Shown one piece after another: positions 38,957 through 49,880 of a DNA stretch of 64,000 nucleotides; positions within the stretch are counted from its first letter, which is position 1, and every line of letters starts with the position of its first letter. Under the pieces are notes generated by a model. It made no database searches, was not told the origin of the DNA, and worked only from the letters and a program-made list of their open reading frames with translations. Made by a program: the position numbers and the translations under genes. The DNA is from Trichopria drosophilae (taxonomy: Eukaryota > Arthropoda > Insecta > Hymenoptera > Diapriidae), in NCBI GenBank assembly GCA_030407085.1, contig CM059582.1, forward strand, positions 156,388,501 through 156,452,500, in the 5' to 3' direction.

Positions 38957-39280
38957 AAAGGACGATGCCTAAAAATATACAGTTGATTTTCACCCTGGAG
39001 ATGGAACTTTTGAAATTGATAAATTCGGCAAATACTAATTCAATTTTTTAATCACATGACAAAAGTGAAAAAGTCGCGGATTATATACGTAAGGAAATGC
39101 AGTAGTCAGTAGGAATAGTTTACACAAACTGTGAACACATGGCGGGCAATTGTTTCTTGGATTATTGCATTTCCCTAGTTTTGAAATCCATGACTTTAAT
39201 AACGATTTTTTCAACTTTCCCATGCGATAAAAAATCGAATTTTCTGTTAGGTTTTATTTCTCATCATAGTCCAACTCTAG
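38957..39280. mobile_element. Truncated second copy of the 30831 MITE family
   Basis: It starts AAAGGACGATGCC, like the AAAGGTCGATGCC end of the first copy. It shares GGAGATGGAACYTYTGAAA, ACAAAAGTGAAAAAG..CGCGGATTATATA and the right-arm block TTTCTGTTAGGTTTTATTTCTC. Homology stops at CCAACTCTAG, so the outer 60 or so bases of the right terminus are missing. Confidence 0.65.
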
Positions 39281-39681
39281 GAAAAAACCCAACCGTACAC
39301 GTAAGCAGCCCGTTGTAAACTCATACACAAAAAGCATTATTCTTTTTATCGTTGTCTTACAGTATTCTTTGATTCCGTGTTACAATATAGTTGTGGAATT
39401 AAAATGTTGATGAAAATTGAAAAAATATATTGCACACCACACAATCTGCACGTCATAATTTATTTAGAAAAAAGTACAGTATAGTTTAAATATACTTTGT
39501 TCTGTAACTACGAATTTCTCCACAAATATTATGATAACACAACTAACGAAATAATAAAAACTACTAATTTTTAATGCAGACTATAACAGTTTCTTGTATT
39601 TCGTGGCATTTTTCCAATTTAGCACAGGGACAAAATATATTTATCGGCTCATGTTGATGTTTATATATTCATGTAAAATAC
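39281..39681. other. AT-rich spacer, nothing recognised
   Basis: No gene or element was seen. Confidence 0.45.
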
Positions 39682-41016
39682 ATATGAGGATTTCTCTGGA
39701 AATTAGAATATTTGGTCTTCAAAAAAATTAAATTTTTCATTTGATGGCACATCATCTAACCATATGGCGTTTCATGTAGAGGGTCTGAAAGAGTAAGAAA
39801 AGGGTCGTGCCAATGAAGAAGGTTTTTTTTTTTGAACTGAAAAAATAAAAAAACAATATATTGGTAAAACTTCAGAAGTTTTACAGTAGCTTAAATATAT
39901 ATCTAATATACAATTTTATCGAATGTTTGCCTCCTGATTACGAATATAATAATAGAAATTAACGATCGGCCATATCTTGGACGCCATATTGAAAAAACTG
40001 TCGAATATTATTTTTTTTTTTAGTATTTTTGCATTTATTTTGTAAAATATAAATCTGACAAAGAAATGTATCACACAAACAATTCAGTGCGGAAAATTTT
40101 CTACTAAAAAGGTTACAAATATTTTCTTCGCAATATTAGCCGTAACACGGTAAAGGAAGAATGAGCATGTGAATCATTAGCTTGGCTTATCTCGTTACAT
40201 AATAAATTATTAGATCCGCCATTTTGAATTTCGTATTTCTGTCATCAGAATCATAATCAGCGACCTCGAAAACCATTATGCTATATATTAGAATTCATAA
40301 GATGTTTGGTTTTTCAATCATTTCTGTAATAGTAAAAATCTTTCTGAATTTAAAAATTTCATTTTTTCATTTATGAAGTCAAATTTTAACATATACCCAA
40401 TGCATATCTTTCAAAACAAGCATAAGAAAAATTAGCAACACATTACACATGATTCTTGATAGCCCTATTGATGTGCTAATGAAAAAGAGTGCTTTTTTCA
40501 ATGCATTGGTGCAACGATAGAGCTCTATTTGCCCCAACATTTCTCTGTTTCAGAGCAAGGCACACACTTTTACCAAAGTAGGTTCTTTTCTTATTTAATT
40601 CTGAATAACATCGTATGAAGTCGAAATAGCATATTTTAAAGGTTATTTTTTAAATGATGGATTCAATAAATAAAAGATAATTTTTATATAGATAATTTTG
40701 GCGTTTCTTTTTGCATTTTCACAATTGGCACATACCTCAGTAGCATAGTTTTTATAAACGTCTATCATCAACGATAATTCTGTGGAAGCCAAAACTCAAT
40801 TGCACAAAAGTTAATTTTGAAGTGACATCGTTAAAAGTGTTACATTGCGAGTATTTTTTCGAACATATTAGATAACAAATTGACTAAAAACTGTCATAAC
40901 ATATTTTTTTACGTTAGTTTTAAGTGTTAATACTGGTATTCACTCATTACATTTTGCGTTTCAATGTTTAATTGGCCAATACTGTAAATATTCCAATTTC
41001 CAGAGAAATCCTCATA
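39682..41016. mobile_element. 1.3 kb element F with 31-base terminal inverted repeats
   Basis: The sequence at 39683-39713, starting TATGAGGATTTCTCTGGAAA, is repeated in reverse complement at 40986-41016 with one mismatch. Beyond this the arms are not clearly alignable. The interior contains a forward and a reverse degraded copy of the shared monomer (about 39925 and about 40195). There is no transposase frame. The target duplication is unclear because the flanks are ATA-rich. Confidence 0.6.
40195..40300 (-). repeat. Reverse monomer in element F
   Basis: TTAGATCCGCCATTTTGAA and ATCATAATCAGCGACCTCGA occur in the same order and spacing as in the monomers at 17451-17570. A forward partner, CTCCTGATTACGAATATA, lies at about 39931 with GGCCATATCTTGGACGCC after it. 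Confidence 0.65.
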
Positions 41017-41143
41017 TATTATCTGTATAATATCAGACGTTTTAATCTTAGAAGAGATTATTACTTAACCATTAATGCAAGTCTATTATAGGCATATCAT
41101 AACTAGTATTTACTTAAACAATTACACTGAACAAGAAAAAAGA

Positions 41144-41622
41144 ACAGTATTTTATAAATTATTATTGGTTTTTGAATATTCTGCAGGTATACTGTAATGC
41201 GAAAATAATTGAGCACTACTGCAATCTAAGTGATTTTGTGATTGCCTTTCGGAGCAATGAACATTAAAAGAGAATCTAAATATTTATCGTTATCCATTCT
41301 TTATAATGTTCGACGTGCTGAATGGAAGTTGCAATACTATTGAATTTTACTTCTGGGCTAAGACCTCCAATTTCATATTGCCATAATTGAACTGCACTAG
41401 AAGAAAATTCGAACAATGAGACCCATGTACTTTTATGAGCGAATCTCCACGTATTCCATGTAAAATCCTCATATAGGATTCCAAATCGTATTGATTTGAT
41501 CGTTAAGCTCTGCGCACGTTTCCTTGTCTTTAAATGCGTAGCTAACTTTTCCGTCTCAAGTACTTTATGAAATTCGGCACAAGTATTCAAAGTATCCCGA
41601 AAAGACAGTATTTTATAAATTA
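41144..41622. other. Segment bounded by 18-base perfect direct repeats
   Basis: ACAGTATTTTATAAATTA occurs at 41144-41161 and again at 41605-41622 in the same orientation. The DNA between is less AT-rich than its surroundings and carries most of the minus-strand frame described next. An 18-base duplication is longer than DNA transposons make, but is in the range of retrotransposition duplications. No poly-A tail is visible to support that. Confidence 0.35.
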
Positions 41623-41677
41623 CTTTTACATTGAGTCTTGAATAATTCTTGTATTGGGTTACACGACTAATCAACAC
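41276..41677 (-). CDS. Unrecognised 133-codon frame, possible gene fragment
   Basis: The minus-strand frame is open for 133 codons. Its first codons lie in the left end of the 41656-42290 transposon and so are not original. From about 41604 onward the predicted peptide is balanced in composition, with Trp-rich stretches (EDFTWNTWRFAHKSTW, VQLWQYEIGGLSPEV), unlike chance frames here. There is no signal peptide, no membrane segment and no domain I recognise. It could be an exon, a retrocopied or viral fragment, or chance. The lack of a proper start argues for a fragment. Confidence 0.25.
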   Translation of the reverse strand: MLISRVTQYKNYSRLNVKVIYKILSFRDTLNTCAEFHKVLETEKLATHLKTRKRAQSLTIKSIRFGILYEDFTWNTWRFAHKSTWVSLFEFSSSAVQLWQYEIGGLSPEVKFNSIATSIQHVEHYKEWITINI

Positions 41678-42290
41678 AAAACAAACTCAACATACAAATT
41701 CAACATTTTCAAACGCAACATTTAACAAACTCGATATTTTCAATCTCAACATTTGACAAACTCAACTTTTTCGAACTCAACATTTGACTAAATGAACAAA
41801 TAATATAAATAATTTAAAAAATAAAATTGTCAAACTTTACATTACAACAAAAATAAATATAAATTACGACAATTATTAAAATGCCACGTGCATTCAATAC
41901 AATCATGCTACACTAACACATACATACCATTCAACAGCATATTTGTCATCACCTAACCTATCCTCACATAACCTAATATAACCTAACCTAACCTGACCTA
42001 ACCGAAATACTAATTTAATGGAATATCTCCATGGACAAGCGCACAATATTCATGAAATTATTATTGACCATTATTAACCTAGATTTAAGATTTAATTTCT
42101 GTTACGATTAATGCCATCACACTTGATTTTCAAAATATAATACAATTCAATAAACTAAAAATAATGTTGAATTTCTCAAATGTTGAAATTGCAAATGTTG
42201 AGTTTGTTGAATGTTGAGTTTGCAAATGTCGAGTTTGAATGTTGAAATTGCAAATGTCAACATTTCACAATGTTGATTAGACCTGTTACC
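41656..42290. mobile_element. 635-base foldback element with perfect 8-base target duplication (hAT-like)
   Basis: CTTGTATT is duplicated directly outside both ends (41648-41655 and 42291-42298). The ends are GGGTTACACGACTAATCAACA and the reverse complement of GGTAACAGGTCTAATCAACA. Inward, the left arm repeats CTCAACATTTGACAAA-like units and the right arm repeats their reverse (AAATGTTGAGTTTG). The loop carries CCTAA repeats at 41951-42003. An 8-base duplication fits hAT, P or Merlin elements. With no coding capacity the superfamily cannot be fixed. Confidence 0.85.
41951..42003 (+). repeat. Interstitial CCTAA (TTAGG) telomere-like repeat
   Basis: ACCTAACCTATCC, ACCTAATATAACC and TAACCTAACCTAACC lie in a row, degenerate copies of CCTAA, the complement of the insect telomere unit TTAGG. 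The tract sits in the loop of the 41656-42290 element, so it was probably captured by or grew within the transposon. A fused chromosome end is unlikely. Confidence 0.6.
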
Positions 42291-42298
42291 CTTGTATT

Positions 42299-44151
42299 GT
42301 ATTATATTTCCATCCACAATTTCGCATCACTAATATTGTCTATTATGATTTATTATAGGGTATTGTATATACAAATATTCTACGTATCTCGCTACTAATT
42401 AAAATATGTTTTCACAAAAATACTTTTTTTATCTTCTGTAATTTTGCTTTATAACTTTGTTTGTTCTTTATTTGCACAGGAACGTCGATTTATAAAAAAA
42501 TTGATTTGTCCGAATCCAGAAACTAATCAAACGTATTCCAGTTCATACCTTCTTGTTGTATCAGCTTTCGAAGCCGGGCATAGCTCGAATTCCCTGATAA
42601 TAATTAATAAAAAATATCTATTCACTTAGTTACCTTGTTTCATTTTACATGATCCCATTAAGTACATTTAGTCTACAATAAGTTACTTTTTCGTTGATTT
42701 TAAGTTTTATTTTTTCCTCCACAGGTTCCCCTAAATGGATAACATTTCATTTATTATAAGAACTTCAACATATAAAGAATGTCATTATCCTTAAGGTCGA
42801 TTTCAGAATGTTATCCGGAGTATAATATATACATTAAATTTTCTGATTTACTTTCATATTTTATCTCTATACATTTAGAAGCACTCTATCTGCACATTAA
42901 TATTTAAGTATTCCTTAAAAGTAGTTATTAACTCTTGTGCTGAATTTTTATCACAGGGATTTGATGTTAGTAATAACATTTAATTAACTATAGCAATCGA
43001 TTATGACTTTTTTTAACTTTTATAAAATTATTGTAATTGATTGACATTGCGTGTCAAAAAAGGAATGCGCAGAAAGCTATATAGATGTTTAAAATATTAA
43101 TCTATCATGAAATTAGACGTAAGTTTATAATAATTTATATATAGTCAGTTTTTTGGGAAACTCTTTATTTAAAAAATTGAATCATACATATATATCGACT
43201 ACTATTACAACATAAGGATACTATAATATGCATTTCATTATCAATTTACTTTGCGTGTCTGCATTAAAACGTTTATATTGCTAAATATCATTTGGCAGAA
43301 TGTTTGCACGCGATAACTGCATTTACATTTTGAATGAATGATAAAACTTATATTTTCAAGATCAACAAGTAAATGATTATGATAAGATCGAGACCATTCT
43401 GTCCTAGAACTAAATCTATACATGGAATTAAATTTGTAAATTATATTTATATTGGAAAATTCTACATCACATTATTACACACCATTTCGAAATGTAGAAC
43501 CTGCTATTTATTCTATTCCTTCCAAAAAATGTGGTACATATAAGAATATGTTATTTCAGAATTAACCTACTTTCTACAGCGACTTTGGCTACGACATATG
43601 CCATTAAATTTAATGTTTTTGTCAGACCGAACCCTATAAGATAAAACTATATAAATTTATGTGGTGATAACGAAATCCGCTTGATTTTTCTTTATGCACA
43701 GAAAGTTTTAACTAACTTCTACCCATATCGTTCAAAAATAGAATGATAAAATGATATATATTTGACTTTTCTCTTATTTAAAAAGTGAAATAATTTACAA
43801 AAAAATAGCCATCAGAGGGATAACTAATTCTACCAATTTTATTAAAATTATAAAATTCTCTACTGTCAAACGATCATATATTCTTTTGTACACGAATTTC
43901 ACGTGAAACGTTATACAATTGTAGTGTACTTGACACATTTTCTGTTATATTGAAATATAGAATAAGGTACGGAATTCTAAGGATAAAAGTATAGAGGACT
44001 TAACAAACAATTTTGTTCTGCAACCGATATTTATAATACTCCAAAAGTAAAAAGATATTTTCAATAGCTCTTTGAGATATCTTACAAATTAAAAAAAAAA
44101 ACATTACATACTTTTCAAACAGCGCTTCTAAAGATTTTTAAGAAGTCGTAT
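42299..44151. other. AT-rich DNA, nothing recognised
   Basis: Only chance frames are present, and no element or RNA gene was seen. Confidence 0.5.
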
Positions 44152-44430
44152 CCCTCACAGAACCCAACATTACAACATTACAGAAATGTTTAAATGAAAC
44201 ATTGTCATAATATTACATAGGGTTACTTGAAGCGTACGTTAAAGTAAAATATTAATGTAAGATTGTAATAATCTTATCAACAATTGAACATTTAATTACG
44301 TCGATAATTCTCATGTTAACGTAACGTTACGGTAAGGTTGCATCACACTTTCTTAATCACCATATAATGTTACAAGCTTACACTTGAAAGGTTATTATAA
44401 CCTTACAGCTAGATTCATGTTCTGTGTGGG
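44152..44430. mobile_element. Possible small element with CCCWCACAGAAC ends
   Basis: CCCTCACAGAAC on the left and the reverse complement of GTTCTGTGTGGG on the right agree at 11 of 12 positions. The 280-base interior is rich in GTTAC/GTAAC words in both orientations (TAACGTAACGTTACGG). There is no target duplication and no further arm similarity, so this is weak. Confidence 0.3.
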
Positions 44431-45536
44431 TTATGCGTTAATTTTAAGACCTCACAAGTCTAAGGCCTTTCCATAACACCTTTTAAATGTAAGGTCTCAT
44501 GAAAGAACTTCTATTAAAGAACTTTGACAATTACGCTTACATTAATAATTTTTTTGAAATAATAATGGTAGATTCTATTGCTGGTATTTATTATTCTGAT
44601 TCATTAGTAGTTATTCATTTATCTCTATTGGACTTATGTATTGTTATTATAAACACCGGAAATAAACTTGGTCTTTCTCAATTAATTGTGTAGAAGAAAC
44701 ACATACCTCTAAACTATGCGTTACACAATAATCGAAATGATATAAATTATTAAAAAGACCTCTTGGAACTGAATATATATAGTATAATGAATAATATATA
44801 TATATATAGTATTCAAGTTTTTTTTTTTGACAAACCCTTAGTAAACATGTTTCAGAAGAATGTGTTGTGTCCAATAAAGTTAAACATGTGGACAAATCTC
44901 AGAACCTCTTGCAATTTCGGGTTACTGTGTATTTTCCTATTTGCAGGTTATTTTTTAGCTTTTGAAATAATCACAGGTGTTAAATATTCTCCAAATAGAT
45001 ATAAACTAATGTATCAACATGATGATATAATAATATACATAATGTATCAGTTATTGAGCGTAACCATGAAATTCGTATCTTCAAAAGCAAAAAATATGTC
45101 AAAAAGGCGAAAACTTAAGTGCCACATAACTAATTCTACTTCACGTTTGAACCACTGTACGTGCAGCATATTTTTAATCCTTACAAATTTAAAGTAGTCA
45201 TTTTCTACAAGAAAAAGTGAGAAGATGAAGATATTTAAATCGTGTCTGCTCAGAAAAGAAGTTGGTAAAATATTACTTTTAATTTTGAAAGTGACAGCCA
45301 AACTTTAAAAAATTATCATTTTTCAATAGCACACTGCCAATTGAATACGAACATTAATAGCAATATGTGTGTTCCCTTCAAAAGTGCAAAATTTAGGTAA
45401 ATTTAAAGCCGATAGAGACTGTCGATGGTCGGTAATATCATCCCTTAAACCAGAAATTTTACAGTTCGAAAGCATTGAAAAACGATATTGTCTATTCGGC
45501 TTCCATATGGTTTTAAAAATAACACAGGATCAGACA
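44431..45536. other. AT-rich DNA with TA microsatellite, nothing else recognised
   Basis: A TA-rich tract lies at about 44774-44810. The 144-codon plus-strand frame at 44763-45197 begins in that tract and is Ile/Asn/Lys/Tyr-rich with no domain, so I regard it as chance. Confidence 0.5.
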
Positions 45537-46102
45537 AAAATTTGTATCGATATCGCTTGAATAAGAAATAGCGGATCTTATAAATTTTTGGCCGCTAAAA
45601 ACGAATCCGTTATACGATTTGGACCATCACGTAAGGCAATTTAAGATTACGGTATGTAAAAAATCTGGAACTATGAATTAACTTGGACAACTAATTTATT
45701 TTCGGCGTCCAAGATCTATAAGATCCAGAACCGCCGATTCAAGCTATCTCCTCTAAAAAAAATTTGCGGTCATGTGCAATTAATCACTGAAGGTACTTCT
45801 AAAAAAAAATAACAGAAGACCGTCATTTTTTTTTTACATAACTTGAATCAGAAGTGGAGAATCTTATAGATTTTGATCGCTGAAAATAAATTAGTTGTCC
45901 AAGTTAACTCATCGTTCCAGATTTTTCACATATCCTAACCTTAAATTGCCAAAAAGTATTGTTTTGAATATATTTCGGATCAGATATCTTAAAATCCTGA
46001 CGTGATGGGTCAAATCGAATAACGGATTCGTTTTCAGCGGCCAAAAATCTATAAGATCCAGTATTTCTGATTTAAGTGATCTCGGAATAAATTGTTTTTG
46101 TG
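45537..46102. repeat. Foldback repeat built from about four copies of one unit
   Basis: The outer arms pair (GCGGATCTTATAAATTTTTGG near 45571 with CCAAAAATCTATAAGATCCAG near 46041), as do AACGAATCCGTTATACGATTTGG and its reverse. In addition, GATCTATAAGATCCAGAACCGCC near 45714 and GGAGAATCTTATAGATTTTGATCGC near 45855 are further copies in opposite orientations. The order is therefore reverse-forward-reverse-forward. The element is non-coding, and no termini or target duplication can be defined. Confidence 0.6.
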
Positions 46103-47346
46103 GTCGTGTTTAATTTCAAATCACATCATACCAATTTTCAACTAAATCCGGTAAGAATTGGTGCAGAAAGAAGGGTAAAGTTTTAAAAAACACCTGTCCC
46201 AACTTTAATTCCTTTAGTTTTCTTTAAATTCTCAACCATTTTGATTGAAATTTAGCATGGAATAATTTGAAACAATTCTATATACCATAACAAAATATTT
46301 TGATAAAATATTTCAATGCTTTGGAAAATTGAATTTTTCTGATTAGGCTGTGACATTACCGGCATTATCGGGAATAAAAATGAATATTTTCTATCGGAAT
46401 GTTTTTAAAGATTGGCATACATTTTAAAAATAACGATTTCGTCAAAGTTGTGAATCTAGAAGAAAATTCAACGCGAAACATAGTAAATATATAAAGTTAC
46501 TAAATAATACGTTAATTACAACAAACAATATGAGGATCATTGTATGCTATTTACAAGTACGCTATTATTATCATTTCTATTATTGAAATCATAAACATAA
46601 ACATTAAATGTTATAATTGATTCACCTGCAAATTCATGACATTATTTTACTGAAGCTTAATCTGTAACAGATATCAGGTTTAAAATCAGAGAACTCAAAA
46701 AGTAACCATTTTCACTTAAATCTAAGCTTTTTCTGTTTAAATATGACATACTGGATCCACCATTTCGGATTTCTAATTTCCTTAGCGAATTTAATTAGCG
46801 AAAATAATTTTAAAAAACTATTTAGCATTGTTTAAAAAATAAAGTACATAGCGCCATCTAGTACATATTAACCTTTATAATAATATATAAAAATTTCAAG
46901 AATGTACTAAGCAAGGAAGACTTTTTCACTTTGTGACCTAAAATTTAAAGGTTTCTATAAGATTTGCCCAGATATATATGTAACCCTCAAGATCAGGTTA
47001 AGCTTTGAATTTAATTAAATAAACTTATACGCAATTTTCAATTAAATTTAAATTTAAAATATTTCGTCTTTCCCGTGTTCACAAATTATGATCGTAAACA
47101 TTTTATCATTCGAATCAATTATACATTGTATATATTTATATTTATTATATTTATATTTCCTCCATACCCTACTCATTATGGAAATTTAGTGCAATAAAAT
47201 AGTACATTGTTCAGCTAGGATGTAAAGAAGGTGTTTGACGTTGCCGCTTTGCTGTGCCTATTCGCACGCGTCTGCATACACCTGTTATCCCTTATTTCAC
47301 ATATTTTTTCGCTCAAGATGCACAATGGGATAATAATATGATATAT
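46103..47346. other. AT-rich DNA with one lone, degraded monomer near 46735-46800
   Basis: ATGACATACTGGATCCACC followed by ATTTCGGATTTCTAATTTCC matches the reverse landmark TTGGATCCGCCATTTTGAATTT of the shared monomer. No inverted-repeat termini were found around it. Nothing else was recognised. Confidence 0.4.
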
Positions 47347-47564
47347 ATGGGTCCATTCTCCGTCAACCGGTGAACCCGCCTACCCAAAATTGGTTTCAAT
47401 AAAAATGATCGAGTAAAGGCTTAAAATTCATAAAAAAATAAGGGCTATCAAATGCCGTATGCACATTTTTATTATCCAAAATGGCCGACCCAATATGGCG
47501 GCCAAAATGTAGAATTCGATTTATAACAATTTTTAATCGCAAAGGAGACATTCACTTACGGTGT

Positions 47565-47945
47565 TTTTGGGTTCGCTGATTACGAATCCATCATCAGATG
47601 TTCAAAATCCAAAATGGCGGATTCAAAGTGGCGGATGAAATATCTAGAATATAAATTTACTTGAATAACTCTCATTACTCGGGGGATTATGAAGGTGGCA
47701 GAATACGAATTTGGTACCAGATTCTCAAAATCCAAAATGGCGGATTCAAAATGGCGGATGAAATACCTGGAATATAAATTTACTTGAATAATTCTCATTA
47801 CTCGGGGGATTCTGGAGGTCGCTGAATTCGAATTTGGTACTAGATTTTCAAAATCCAAAATAGTGGATTCAAAATGACGGACGAAAATCCGAAAACTTAA
47901 ATTTATTTAACGATTCTCATTTACCACAATGTTTAAGAGGTCGCT
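47565..47945 (+). repeat. Three forward monomers with an exact 123-base period
   Basis: The landmark GAWTWCGAAT lies at 47578, 47701 and 47824. Each copy continues with CAGATKYTCAAAATCCAAAATGGCGGATTC, a second GGCGGATGAAATA block, ATAAATTTACTTGAATAAYTC and ACTCGGGGGAT. A fourth copy begins near 47941 and is cut by the GT tract. The third copy is more diverged than the first two. Confidence 0.85.
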
Positions 47946-47982
47946 GAGTATGGGTGTATGCCTGCGCTCGCACGCACGTAGG

Positions 47983-48074
47983 CGAGCGTGTGTGTGTGTG
48001 TGTGTGAGCGCGTGCGTGTGCGTACGTGTGTGTGCGTACGTGTGTGTGTGTGTGTGTGTGCGCGTCTGTGTGCG
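47983..48074. repeat. GT/GCGTGT microsatellite in the loop of element D
   Basis: About 90 bases of alternating purine-pyrimidine (GTGTGT, GCGTGCGTGTGCGTACGTGTG) separate the two arms. Alternating GT/GC of this kind can adopt Z-DNA. The His-Thr-rich frames it opens on the minus strand are repeat artefacts. Confidence 0.85.
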
Positions 48075-48466
48075 CCATTTTGGGTTTTGAAAATCTGGTA
48101 CCAAATTCGTATTCTGCCACCTTCATAATCCCCCGAGTAATGAGAGTTATTCAAGTAAATTTATATTCCAGATATTTCATCCGCCATTTTGAATCCGCCA
48201 TTTTGGATTTTGAAAATCTGATGATGGATTCGTAATCAGCGAACCCTAAAACACCGTAAGTGAATGTCTCCTTCGTGATTAAAAATTGTTATAAATCGAA
48301 TTCTACATTTGGCCGCCATATTGGGTCGGCCATTTTGGATAATAAAAATGTGCATACGGCATTTGATAGCCCTTATTTTTTTATGAATTTTAAGCCTTTA
48401 CTCGATCATTTTTATTGAAACCAATTTTGGGTAGGCGGGTTCACCGGTTGACGGAGAATGACCCAT

Positions 48467-49019
48467 ATTTATAATATTATTTTCAAGTAGCCGAATATAA
48501 TATAATTTTTACATTTTCAGAAAATTTTATAAAAAAAGAGAACTTGACTAGAATAACAAAAAAGGTGTAATGAAAAATTGGACGAAATTTTAATATTGTT
48601 AAATCGAGAATGTCTGTGCATGCATGAATCGACGAAGAATTATCTAGTGTCGTGTTGCACATATTTTTATTATAAAAAATTATTTTGTTCCGTATAGAGA
48701 GAAAATGATCATTTTTTGCCGTGATATAGCGGTCGATTGGTGAATTAGTGTGTTAACAATATACTTACATTCATTTGTTTTATCTATATTTTTTTAGTAT
48801 CATTGTTTTGAAATTTTCCAGCAAATTTAATTTTGCATAGTAATTGTAAAAGAGATAAACATGCGCTATGTAAACATCTCTCCGAGTTCCTTCACTGTAG
48901 TATATATTCTGAAAAGGTCTCGTCAAACACTTGATCTTGCGTAGTTTACGATGGTAAGCTGCGAATGTGTTTGCACGATTAAATCCGCTGGGTAGTTTAT
49001 GGTAGCGTAAGCGCAAGTG
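48467..49019. other. AT-rich DNA, nothing recognised
   Basis: No supported gene or element was found. Confidence 0.45.
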
Positions 49020-49110
49020 TACCAGTTCACGCCGAATCCGTCCTGATGCTTTATAGTGCGGTTATTTCACCCCCTCCCCCCTGCCCCGTTGTAACACAGT
49101 AGGCTGAAAT
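49020..49110. other. Short C-rich tract
   Basis: CACCCCCTCCCCCCTGCCCCG at about 49069-49088 is an isolated polypyrimidine/C-rich run in AT-rich DNA. It is possibly regulatory or structure-forming, and I see no associated exon. Confidence 0.3.
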
Positions 49111-49479
49111 GTATGAGCGGATCGTGTCATCATAAAGGATATCATAGCTAATTCATCGCGAGTGACTGTGAATTTCAAAAAAGACATCGTATTGATATGT
49201 GCGAATTGAAAGTACTAAAATCAAAAAAATATATCAAAACCTTCATCATTTTATAGTTAGTATAAATAAAATTATATTTGTTTTACTAATAGTATAAATA
49301 ATATATATAATCAAAATAAGGCTACACAGAATTCTATAGACATTCTGTATGTTTTGTACATAATTCGATGAATTGTATATGTCAAATGACCAGATTATCA
49401 ATGTAACTACAGGGCCGAATATCGTGCAAAAAATATGTTCTACCATTTTACTCTTACATCCTTACTAGCACAGACGAAA

Positions 49480-49880
49480 CCAATTTCTACGCGGCAATAC
49501 TTGACATGAAGTTCGAAGTTTTGCGTTTGTGAATCACATCCTGCTTACCTCGACATTTTGGAAATAGGTCTTCGGTTGCAACTTCACGACATCCTAAAGC
49601 TCCGGAGACCAAATAGCTCCCTTTCTCTATTTCGCCCCATCCCGTGCTCTCTTCATCTGTTGGCGAATCCCTCTTTTCCATATATGCAAGTATGTAGCAT
49701 GCCCCCGTGCAGCAGTTCGTTGCTAGTTTCTGATTCTACTGCCGGTAGTATAATCTACTCTGTAGCATTGTCGATGTGCATTCAACAGTGGTAGTGTCGT
49801 GGCTCGTTCTGAAGGAAAGGGTCGGAACTTCCTGAAACTTGCTTCTCCAAACTTGAAGCGAATTTTAGATGCTACCACGA
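49480..49880. promoter_or_regulatory. G+C-richer patch, possible regulatory DNA
   Basis: Balanced composition distinguishes it from its flanks (for example CCCCATCCCGTGCTCTC near 49635). Short overlapping frames occur on both strands without a domain. No start site or splice pattern is clear. Confidence 0.2.

Larger units (their letters stand above)
47347..48466. mobile_element. 1.1 kb foldback element D with nearly identical arms of about 395 bases
   Basis: The left arm (47347-47745) and right arm (48072-48466) are reverse complements. By eye I count only about half a dozen differences in the outer 250 bases, so the copy is young or has been homogenised. The ends read ATGGGTC(C)ATTCTCCGTC, then CAACCGGTGAACCCGCC. 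The left half holds three forward monomers, the right half two reverse monomers, and the loop a GT-rich microsatellite. No transposase is encoded. The flanks are AT-rich and a target duplication cannot be called. Confidence 0.85.

Noticed and set aside
41951..42003. True telomere or chromosome-fusion scar
   Set aside because: The CCTAA tract is short, degenerate and wholly inside a transposon with its own target duplication.
44763..45197. 144-codon plus-strand frame, the longest in the window
   Set aside because: It begins inside a TA-rich tract and is Ile/Asn/Lys/Tyr-rich with no domain, as expected for a chance frame in AT-rich DNA.
47907..48154. His-Thr-rich minus-strand frames across the GT tract
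   Set aside because: They are translations of the GT/GCGTGT microsatellite in several frames at once. The histidine-threonine pattern has no meaning as protein.
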